NCBI GenBank assembly: GCA_963978545.1
Contig: OZ021730.1
Coordinates: forward strand, 3,760,201-3,824,200
DNA from: Linyphia triangularis
Taxonomy: Eukaryota > Arthropoda > Arachnida > Araneae > Linyphiidae
Length of the DNA stretch: 64,000 nt
Direction: 5' to 3'
Each line of letters starts with the position of its first letter. The stretch's first letter is position 1. Below the pieces are notes generated by a model. It did no database searches. It worked only from the letters and a program-made list of their open reading frames with translations, and had not been told where the DNA came from. Below, in pieces: positions 55,796-64,000 of this stretch. The position numbers and the translations under genes were made by a program.

Positions 55796-55954
55796 GTTGG
55801 CGCCGTCAGCAACACGAGGGCTATAATGCGCCGAAACATTCGTCATTAGACAAGCCAACATACATTTACAAACACCCTTTTCTAACATGGGACTCGGAAC
55901 CCGCAACCTCGCGGTCTAGAAGCTAGCAAGCTAACCACTATACCGTTTGGTCGG
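55796..55954 (-). mobile_element. SINE-A copy 13, 3'-deleted
   Basis: Begins 'ggttggcgccgtcagc', missing the 'ttgttttcagattatctg' part of the tail; head complete to GTCGGC. Fused to SINE-B. Confidence 0.85.
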
Positions 55955-56112
55955 CAATGATTTATTTTTACAGTAAGTTTAACTATAATTATGCCATTCT
56001 TACTGTAAAATATTTCTAATTGTTTTCATTAATTAATTCCTTTTTAGAAATTTTGAATAAATTCTTTTTGTGGGATATAATGATCAAATCGTATTTAAGA
56101 GTGGATGGGTTG

Positions 56113-56285
56113 ATTGGTTGGTTTGTACGCTCAACGACCTATTCTTTTGCACAATAAGGACTTATCAGGCTGCGACCTACAGCTTAACGTGGATTCCAAA
56201 CTACAACGAACATCCATGCTTAACCTTGGATTCGAACCCGACACCCTTGGCATGAGAAGTAAGAGCGCTAAACTCATATCAGGTG
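56113..56285 (-). mobile_element. SINE-B copy 3
   Basis: 'ggttggtttgtacgctcaac' tail end at left; T-arm CGGGTTCGAATCC on minus; head degraded. Overlapping frames on both strands (56070-56329) are shadows. Confidence 0.85.
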
Positions 56286-56515
56286 GATTATTTAAAAATA
56301 GGACACTATCAAAGATCAAATTATTATAGGATTACATGTATAAAAGATATCCTATTATTACAATATCCTATAGGGATATAATGTCCCAGTCGATATAACA
56401 ATCTGGCCCCCGAGAAAAATCAATAACTTTCAAGTATACTTCTTTTAGTACATCGGCATTAAATTAAACTTCTTTTCATAGTTAATCAATCTAAAGTCGG
56501 ATCTAAAAGGTTAAC
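56286..56515. other. AT-rich spacer
   Basis: Nothing recognised. Confidence 0.4.
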
Positions 56516-56923
56516 TAGGGGTGTGGAACATCGCACAACTTTCAATTGCACTATAATACTGAGGTCAATTTGTGTCATTTACCGTTCTTATATTTTTATT
56601 ATTCATTTAGAAAATAATGGCTAGTCTGGCTATATTTAAAGCGATAATTTTTGTATGGGTCTTTAAAAAAAAAAATCTTGTACGAGTCTTTTTAAAAAAA
56701 AAAAACCTTTGCTGAATAAATGACTTTGGATATATACTTTTCGATAATCCTTATAGTATCCTTTATTATAAGTGAAACTGAGGAGAGAAGAAAAAACGAT
56801 CTTTGATGAGGTATGCTCAAGGAAAGAGAACTCTGTGTTGAAGGTATTCGTTTTTCAACTTTTTACGCGATTAAAGCTTTTTTACGGAAATTTCGTAGGA
56901 GGGGATGTTTAGAACACCTTAAG

Positions 56924-57111
56924 TTGGTTGGTTGGTTGGTTGTTTTCAGATTATCTGGCGCCGTCAGCAACACGAGGGCTATAATGCGCCGAAACATTCA
57001 TCATTAGACAAGCCAACATACATTTACAAACACCCATGCCAACACGGGACTCGAACCCGCAACCTCGCGGTCTAGAAGCTAGCACGCTAACCACTATACC
57101 GTTTGGTCGGC
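56924..57111 (-). mobile_element. SINE-A copy 14, 14-bp TSD, four-unit tail
   Basis: TSD tagaacaccttaag at 56910-56923 and 57112-57125. The 3' tail reads (AACC)4 on the minus strand where other copies have two units, so the tail is a short tandem repeat. Confidence 0.95.
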
Positions 57112-57447
57112 TAGAACACCTTAAGAGGCATATAATACAGTGATTTTGAACAAGATCGTTAGAGTCGTTTTTTAGCAATTACTGGACAGGATTTTTCAAT
57201 GGTAGCTACCTTACGCGCATGCGCGATTTTGACAAAAACTTTAATGGTAGGTCAGATGACTACCACCAACCCACACACTAAATTTGAACGTCGTAAATCA
57301 ATTTGTTCGGGAGTTATGCTGACCACACACACACACACATTTTCTCTAGATCACTTTTTTGAAATCAAGATGCTCCAAAACGTGGGAAAATGCAAAGAAA
57401 AAAAAACAACCTATTTTTGACCGAATACTATTCTTTCATTACTTTAT

Positions 57448-57776
57448 GGCCGACCAAACGGTGTAGTGGTTAGCGTGCTAGCTTCTAGACCGCGAGGTTG
57501 CGGGTTCGAGTCCCGTGTTAGGAATGGGTGTTTGTAAATGTATGTTGTTTTCAAATTATCTGTTGCCGTCAGCAACACGAGGGCTATAATGCGCCGAAAC
57601 ATTCGTCATTAGACAAGCCAACATACATTTACAAATACCCATGCCTAACACGGGACTCGAAACCGCAACCTCGCGGTCTAGAAGTAAATGTATGTTGGCT
57701 TGTCTAATGACGAATGTTTCGGCGCATTATAGCCCTCGTGTTGCTGATGGCGCCAGATAATCTGAAAACAACCAAC
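57448..57776 (+). mobile_element. SINE-A copy 15 containing an inverted SINE-A
   Basis: Outer plus-strand SINE (57448-57547 and 57686-57776, candidate TSD attactttatg/attaccctatg) is split by a minus-strand 5'-truncated SINE-A (about 57548-57680). 'taaatgtatgttg' is repeated on both sides of the inner copy as its TSD. Confidence 0.85.
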
Positions 57777-57815
57777 CATTACCCTATGTATACATATGGG
57801 TAATTGAAAGTAAAA

Positions 57816-58269
57816 AAAAAAAAAATTACTCTCGGGTTTTCTAAAATGCAATATTTGCTTCAGTTTTAATGTCGCCAAAAGGGCGATAAATATACGATTC
57901 TGGTTTCCCCACCGACTCCTTCGTATCGTTATATTCTACTTCGCCGCGCAGTTCTGTTCGGATCTGTAAATGCGTTTATCTGGTTACTTCAGGCGGATCG
58001 CAGGAAAGCCTCAATATTTCACACTCGGATTCAGCAGACGATTTCACTTCCTGTCTTACTTTTATATTTATATTAATACCAACTTCCAGGTGGCGCAGTG
58101 AGTTTTCTAAAAAATGTTTGATGGGAATTTAAGGAATAATTACAAAAATTTCAGTGATAATTCCTAAAATTTTCTGGGTTAATTCCAAAAATTTTAGGCT
58201 TTACATGAAGATGATTGTTGGTAAAAAGTCTTGTTGGCTTTTGGGAGGTCCTTTGGGATTTTCTGGGTT
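57816..58269. other. Spacer of moderate complexity
   Basis: 57880-58030 is less AT-rich ('cttcgccgcgcagttctg'), no frame or repeat recognised. Confidence 0.35.
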
Positions 58270-58552
58270 TTCTACCATTCGATATAGATAGATTTAGATA
58301 TTTCCTAAATTTGATATATCTAAAAAACTTTTTTAAAAAAATCACTTTATTTTTGAATAAAATTGCTTCTTATAATTCATATAAAAAATTGTTTACACAA
58401 TTTTTCCATAAAGTAATAAGAAAAAATTAATAAAAAAAAAATATTTTGTGCAAAAACTGTATAAAATCCATAGTATGTTAAACTCCAAAAACTTTAAAAA
58501 AAAATAAAAAGTTAAATAAAAAGACACAATTGTTGAAGACAAATTAAAGAAA
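58270..58552 (-). repeat. Repeat Q, reverse copy
   Basis: Reverse complement of 25651-25930. The similarity stops at the position where element P is inserted in the other copy. Confidence 0.6.
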
Positions 58553-59122
58553 TATATATGAAAAATAATTGTGAAAATTATCGTAGATTTATAACTAGTA
58601 GTTTTTAAGTTATATCAATTTAAACTCAAAAAATTGACAAAAAGTCAATAGTTTCAAGGTAGCATGTCTGAGATACAGGTTCTCATGTAACAAAAACTTA
58701 AATATTTCAAGTTCTACTTATGATAGAAACAAAATTTTTATGCCATTTTACTCAAAAATATTTGTATTATTTCTTACAATAATAAATTTTTTGGTGTGAA
58801 TTTTAAAAATTTGCGTCCCAGGCCCAATCAAATAGCTTAAGAAACCTTTTAATCTCCATCCTGTATCAACACTGCTCTCATAGTGCGAACAAGAACACAA
58901 AATCGGATTCTTATTTTTGCAACCGGAAATCCTTTGTTCGTCAGTTAAAACTTTATTTTAATTGTCATTGATGCGAGCATTGTCTTAAAACTTATTCTTA
59001 GCGTGTCTCCATTAAATTATTTAAGAAATTTCTTCTTCAGAGTTGAAGATTATCTTTAGAAAATGCATTACATAATTGAATGAAGACCGCTCTTCATTCA
59101 GTTATTTAATGCAACTCGATTC
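58553..59122. other. AT-rich spacer
   Basis: Nothing recognised. Confidence 0.4.
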
Positions 59123-59244
59123 TTTGAGACTAGAGGTCGGAAATATCGATCAAAATAAATATCGATACTATAACGTTGCATAGAAAAAAATATCGATACT
59201 ATAACGTTGCATAGAAAAAAATATCGATAAAATATGATGCATGA

Positions 59245-59815
59245 ATTTATCTATTTATATATTTATTTATATATATTTATATATATTTATATATTTATAT
59301 ATATTTATATATTTATATATTATTTATATATAATATATTTATTTATATATTGATATATATTTATATATGTATATTTATATATTGATATATATTTATATAT
59401 GTATATTTATATATTAAAATATATTTATATATTGATATATATTTATATATGTATATTTATATATTTATATATGTATATTTATATATGTATATTTATATAC
59501 GTATATGTATATTTATATACGTATATTTATATATGTATATTTATATTTATATATGTATATTTATACTTATATATGTATATTTATACTTATATATGTATAT
59601 TTATACTTATATATGTATATGTATATATATGTATATGTATATATATATGTATATGTATATATATATGTATATATATATGTATATATATATGTATATATAT
59701 ATGTATATATATATGTATATATATATGTATATATATATGTATATCTATATATGTATATATATATATGTATATCTATATATGAATATATATATGTATATGT
59801 GTGTATATTTAATTA
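59245..59815. repeat. Compound TATATTTA/TATATATG microsatellite
   Basis: About 570 bp of short AT-rich repeats shifting from tatttatata to tatatatg. The three overlapping 120-150 aa frames here encode only I/Y/M repeats and are artefacts. Confidence 0.95.
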
Positions 59816-59875
59816 TTTATTTTCAATTTTGCCAGAAACGAAATTTTTTGGGGCAAATTTCTACTTTTCATGAAT

Positions 59876-60120
59876 TCATGCCAAAATTGTTTTAATAAAT
59901 AAATTATAAATATTGTTTTAATGAATAAACTATATTATCAATCAGTATTAATAAAATACATTTGGATGTCAATGCATAAATGCACATTTATTTTTAAAGG
60001 AAAAATTTTGAAAAGTAGTTCACCGCAAATTTTCTGATAGAGATGTTTTTAATACTTAAAATTAGATGCAAATTCCAGGCACACGTTGGCAACAGAAGGC
60101 GCTATGTTAATGACTACTAA
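59876..60120 (+). mobile_element. Rep-I fragment inside element V
   Basis: 'ccaaaattgttttaataaat', 'ttctgatagagatg', 'ggcaacagaaggcgctatg' match the 54.5-54.75 kb Rep-I copy. Confidence 0.6.
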
Positions 60121-60403
60121 TAAATGATCTTACCTTTACCTTACATTATGTTTTCTTTTTGGTTAGGGTGCCATTTTAACTGTCTCTCAGCCAAGTCCAA
60201 ACTTTAGTTTTGAAATTTTTGAAAATTGAATAAATAAAATTGGTAAAAAAACAACAACCACATTGAACTACTAAACGATCACCAAAAAACTAAAAATGTT
60301 TGAAAATATCGATATATCGGTGACTTGTATCGATATTTTTACTATCGATATTTAAAAAAATATCGATAAAAATATCGTTGTATCGATATATCGCCGACCT
60401 CTA

Positions 60404-60621
60404 ATTGATACTTATCCATTGTCTCAAACATCGGTGTAAGCCAAAAAACCCGTTGCAACTTAACAATATTTTTGGGGTTTAGAATTTGTCACTGATAATA
60501 GGATACAAGGAAATGATTGCAAATTGTTCAAATCTCAATTTAATAGGGCAAGGCGAAAAAACTATTTTTATAATAGGATAATCAATATTGAGTGTACCAT
60601 ATTTGGTTATTTAGTGATAAC
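60404..60621. other. Spacer
   Basis: Nothing recognised. Confidence 0.4.
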
Positions 60622-61110
60622 TAGGGGTGTTGAACATCGCACAACTTTTAATTACACTATAATACTGATGACAATTTGATGTTTTTATATTTTCATCATT
60701 TATTTAGAAAAAAATGGCCAGTTCGGCGATATTTTTTACCATAATTTTTGTATGTGTCTTAAAAAAATAAACTTCGCTCAAATAATGATTTTGGAGATAT
60801 ACCTTTTCAATAATTCTTATATTATCCTTTCTTATGTGTGATAATGAGGAGAGATGGAACAAATTATCGTTGATGAGGTATGCTCAAGGAAAGAGAACTC
60901 TGTGTTAAAGGCATTCGTTTTTCAACTTTTTACGCCATTAAAGCATTTTTATGGGAATTTTGGAGGTGGGTATGTTTAGAACACCTTTATAGGCATTACC
61001 ACAGCGATTTCGTTTCGTTTGACAAAATCGTTTGAAACTGTTTTTTTATCAATTACTGAAAGACCTGATTTTAACAATGGCAACTACCTTAAGTGCATGC
61101 GCGAGTAGTA
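60622..61110 (+). mobile_element. Rep-C copy, 3'-truncated
   Basis: 'ctaggggtgttgaacatcgc' to 'agtgcatgcgcgag', stopping at the central palindrome. Confidence 0.75.
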
Positions 61111-61689
61111 GAGTAGTTCAAAGAGTAGTAGAATTACCAAATTAGAAGTAACATGTACATGGTTTAGTACAAATGATATTTAAAAAATACTTATAAATTC
61201 CCATTTTTAACCCTTTGCACTCTTAATTATGCTTTAGAAAGTTAGCAAATAACTCGGAATTTTTTTTCATGTTCAATCAAGATGAATTTTTTTTTTTATG
61301 GAAATGTGTTCTAATTTAACTAGAAGGTTTACCATTCTTAAATAAAAATTTTTAAATATATAGCCCCTGAATACACCCCTTGACCTAGGATGGGAATGTG
61401 GCCACATAATATTTTATTTTTCAACGTGTCAAAATAATTTATTGAAACTTAAGAATACTTAAGTATATTACACTACACCGCATTAACCCTTTGCACTCTG
61501 TTGTCCCCTCTCAGGGGACATCGTAATCTAGCATATCACACGGATGTGCCCTCTCAGGGGACATTAAAGTTTATTAGTGATTACGGAGAATTAACTTTTC
61601 CAGCACAACTTTTTGAGAAATACATGTTTTCCTGAAGTTTTCTCTTGAAATGGCACAAGAAATCAAATCAAAATATGGTTCAATTACCA

Positions 61690-61690
<1 letters not shown>

Positions 61691-61757
<67 letters not shown>
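61691..61757. repeat. (TA)n microsatellite within O2
   Basis: About 33 repeats; absent from sister element O1, so it arose after the copies diverged. Confidence 0.95.
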
Positions 61758-61762
<5 letters not shown>

Positions 61763-61927
61763 CATTTCAGTGGGGTTTTGTGTCAAAAGAGAACATGAGA
61801 AGTGTTGGTTCACGAAGGTCCGAGCACTTTTCTGTGTCACTTGAAAGGAGCGATAAGGAGAGTTTGTCGATGGTTGGGTTTGTTGAAATTTACTGGCGCA
61901 AGGGCAACACTAGGGCTGAGCTGCTGG

Positions 61928-62104
61928 TTGGTTGTATTCAGATTATCTGGCGCCGTCAGCAACACGAGGGCTATAATGCGCCGAAACATTTCGTCATTTA
62001 ACAAACCAACATACATTTACAAACACCCATGCCTACACGGGACTCGAACCCGCAACCTCGCGGTCTAGAAGCCAGCACGCTAACCACTATACCGTTTGGT
62101 CGGC
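61928..62104 (-). mobile_element. SINE-A copy 16, 12-bp TSD
   Basis: TSD ctgagctgctgg at 61916-61927 and 62105-62116. Inserted in O2 at a different position from the SINE in O1. Confidence 0.95.
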
Positions 62105-62391
62105 CTGAGCTGCTGGTAGCCGTTCAGAATGGTTCGGAGTGCAAAAGGTAAAAAAATCTAAGAAATGTAATAATATGAACAAATTATATAAACAATATTT
62201 AGGGGCGGAAAGTAATGCCAGCACCTCCACCAAAGCAAATCAACTTAGAAATACCTCGAACAGAAATGTTTTGTTTGAGTTATCACAGTTTGCCCAATAC
62301 AGATGCGATGTTCCCTGTACGGGGATATTCGAGCGCAATGGTAAAACGAGTGATGTCCACCATACGGGGACATACAAGTGAAAAGGGTTAA

Positions 62392-62594
62392 ATCTAATAG
62401 AGAGGCTATAGAAAAATAGACCCAAATGCCAACTACTAACCAAAGACTATGGAACAGACTGTCATTTACGTAACGCAACCTACTTGCCAAAGAGGGGAAG
62501 ACTACCAAAATTTGCGTCCTGAATAGGAGAAAACCCTGTAAATTCCTACTTGGCTACTCGATAAATTACACACGATTATCACATTCGCGGTCGT
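62392..62594. other. Spacer
   Basis: Frames 62240-62508 on minus overlap the O2 end; not recognised. Confidence 0.35.
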
Positions 62595-62602
62595 ATCACA
62601 AC

Positions 62603-62937
62603 CATTGATATAGATAAACAACTGGATAGACTGCTCCATTGTCAATGCAAAGAGAAAAACGCGCCGGGGATTGCGAAGCTGGTGGGAAGATTAACCAATC
62701 ACAGTTCACTTTTATAGTTGGATGGAAATGCGAAAAACCTTGTAAAGTGTTAGAGTATATATTTTTTTGCACATTATTACTAATTAAGGTCTACTATTGA
62801 CATTTCTGCTGTGTACAACCCAAAATCTTATTTTCATTCCTCGGCAATTCGTATTTTTTATCCCACCAACGGCATCTGGCAACGGCTTCATTTTCCCAGC
62901 TTTAAGCAGTCTATCCAGTTGTTTATTGATATCGATG
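62603..62937 (+). mobile_element. hAT-N MITE copy 3, exact 8-bp TSD
   Basis: CATTGATATAGATAAACAAC ... inverse; flanked by atcacaac (62595-62602 and 62938-62945). 335 bp. Confidence 0.95.
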
Positions 62938-62949
62938 ATCACAACTAAC

Positions 62950-63142
62950 TTTGGTTGGTTTGTATGCTCAATCGACCTATTGTCTTACACTGTGACAGTT
63001 TACAACACAAACTGTTTATGTGACCAGGACCTACATCTTAACATGGATTCCGAACCACAACGAACATCCCTGCGTAACTCAGGATTCGATCCTGGTACTT
63101 TTGGCAAGGGAAACCACAGTGCTGACCTCATAGCCATCAGGT
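62950..63142 (-). mobile_element. SINE-B copy 4
   Basis: Tail 'ggttggtttgtatgctcaat' at left, T-arm 'ccaggatcgaatcctg' on minus, head 'tggctatgaggtcagcac'. Overlapping frames (62797-63144 and 63000-63206) are shadows. Confidence 0.8.
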
Positions 63143-63505
63143 AGGTTACGAAAAAATGTGAAATTAGGGACTGGGGACACAGAAATGGGGGGGGGGGAGT
63201 CATCAAAAAAGGGGCTTAACGAAATTTCTTGAATCGTTTTTCCTCCAAATTTGGAACTTTCTAACTCCTATAGTCCTCTTCCAAGCGATTCAAACTTCTG
63301 ACTCAAATTTGTTCAACAATCAAATCTTTTTACAAGTACTATTGCGTATTTTTCAAACAAGATTATTCAATGTAAAGAAATGAATATGAATAAAACGTTT
63401 TTAGTTTTGAAAATCTGTTACATTTTTTAACTCAAATACAAATAAACCAAATTTAACAAATGTATAATTTTTCGAAAGGATTGTTTTGTGGCGCAATAAA
63501 TATTT
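63143..63505. other. AT-rich spacer with G run
   Basis: Poly(G) at 63188-63197; nothing recognised. Confidence 0.4.
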
Positions 63506-63671
63506 GATTGGTTGTTTTCAGATTATCTGGCACGGTCAGCAACACGATGGCTATATAGCGCCGAAACATTCGTCATTAGACAAGCCAACATACATTTACA
63601 AACACGGGACTCGAACCCGCAACCTAGGTGTATAGAAGCTAGCACGCTAACCACTATACCGTTTGGTCGGC
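63506..63671 (-). mobile_element. SINE-A copy 17
   Basis: Head to GTCGGC, T-arm intact, ~15-bp deletion after 'acaaacac', tail shortened to one AACC unit. Flanks 'caataaatatttg' and 'caatataacatttg' may be a decayed TSD. Confidence 0.9.
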
Positions 63672-64000
63672 AATATAACATTTGAAGGGCAGCCAGATAA
63701 AAAAAACATTTTGAGATTCTCTGACAACAGTGGCAGAAATTGGGGGTGGGAAATTACCCCATTATTATTATTTTGTTTTAATTTTAGTAATTGTGATGGG
63801 ATAATCGCGATGTGTTGCTTTCTCCCTTATGACAATCATCGCCTCTGCCTGATATTTCTCAGTCATCCATATTTTTACAATAATGGAAATGATTAAAAAC
63901 TGAAAGATATTTAACACACAAAAACTTTATTCGTTTATAAATTTTCTAAAAACATTTGTTATTGATTAAACAGCAAATAAAAATTCGAAATAAACGATTT
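63672..64000. other. Terminal segment with 77-aa frame
   Basis: The frame 63663-63896 starts in the SINE; its product is not recognised. AT-rich to the window end. Confidence 0.3.

Larger units (their letters stand above)
56516..57815 (+). mobile_element. Rep-C full copy with nested SINEs
   Basis: 'ctaggggtgtggaacatcgc' to 'catatgggtaattgaaagt'. SINE-A copies 14 and 15 interrupt it. GCGCATGCGC at about 57215. Best copy for the family consensus. Confidence 0.8.
59131..60403. mobile_element. hAT-like element V with ATCGATA-rich ends
   Basis: Left TAGAGGTCGGAAATATCGAT, right inverse of TAGAGGTCGGCGATATATCG. Candidate 8-bp TSD tttgagac/attgatac (two mismatches). The ends carry many ATCGATA motifs, including a 'actataacgttgcatag' direct repeat at 59170-59215. 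The interior is a long AT microsatellite plus a Rep-I fragment. The TAGAGGTCGG start resembles hAT termini. Confidence 0.65.
61207..62391. mobile_element. piggyBac-like MITE O2 with (TA)n and nested SINE-A
   Basis: TTAACCCTTTGCACTCTTA ... CATACAAGTGAAAAGGGTTAA, TTAA-bounded, with the same second internal start (61484) as O1. A (TA)n run at 61691-61757 replaces a short AT stretch of O1. An interior stretch (61770-61920) is open (frame 61645-62001), but I recognise no transposase motif; frame 62139-62381 likewise. Confidence 0.75.

Noticed and set aside
59399..59895. Long open frames of 120-150 aa
   Set aside because: They encode only I/Y/M/V/L repeats from an AT microsatellite, in all three frames at once.

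Overview
This is an AT-rich, intron-free-looking stretch of eukaryotic DNA with long homopolymers, (TA)n tracts, tRNA-derived SINEs with 12-15 bp target-site duplications (TSDs), solo-LTR-like repeats and many TIR elements. It looks like repeat-dense intergenic or heterochromatic sequence from a large animal genome, most plausibly an arthropod. That assignment rests on general character and on one small 18S rRNA fragment, so it is low confidence. I found no intact host protein gene. Nearly all open frames are short and fall in antisense repeats or microsatellites. The only protein-coding trace I recognise is a broken Tigger/pogo transposase (23.39-25.19 kb), plus a C-terminal remnant of the same class inside an adjacent pogo-type element.

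Layout. 0-10 kb: half a 3-bp-TSD TIR element (TIR-E), family Rep-C, three LTR-1 copies, a higher-order satellite (5.2-6.5 kb) and a second LTR type (7.44-7.90 kb). 10-20 kb: Rep-C interrupted by LTR-1, a tandem array of hairpins (11.5-12.8 kb), an hAT-like element, two TTAA-bounded MITEs and a 1.5 kb TIR element (TIR-D). 20-30 kb: a dimeric TIR element with an expanded 43-bp subrepeat, the transposase pseudogene split by two TTAA MITEs, and a TIR-D carrying TIR-E. 30-40 kb: more TIR-D/TIR-E, LTR-1, Rep-C carrying both an SINE-18S chimera and an hAT-like MITE, and a 27-bp minisatellite. 40-50 kb: a pogo-like element carrying a TTAA element, an hAT-like element with exact TSD, a piggyBac-like MITE and a local duplication. 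50-64 kb: fourteen apparently identical 151-bp satellite units, a SINE cluster, an hAT-like element filled with AT microsatellite, and a second piggyBac-like MITE.

Nested insertions recur. Because many families occur several times, empty sites can be read from sister copies. This supports 4-bp TSDs (ATAT/ATAC) for LTR-1, TTAA for the F, G and O families, 3-bp TSDs (TTA, TGA, TAT) for TIR-E, and 8-bp TSDs for hAT-N and hAT-U.

The most interesting signals are these. (1) Both LTR types carry a heat-shock-element-like array directly upstream of a TATA box, on the strand that also carries the poly(A) signal. (2) A tandem array of about six 204-bp palindromes resembles known hairpin-RNA (endo-siRNA) loci. 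(3) A young satellite is built from two transposon ends. (4) A 43-bp/256-bp higher-order satellite abuts a transposon end. (5) An 18S rRNA fragment is trapped inside a SINE retro-insertion bounded by one 15-bp TSD. All functional readings are inference from sequence alone.
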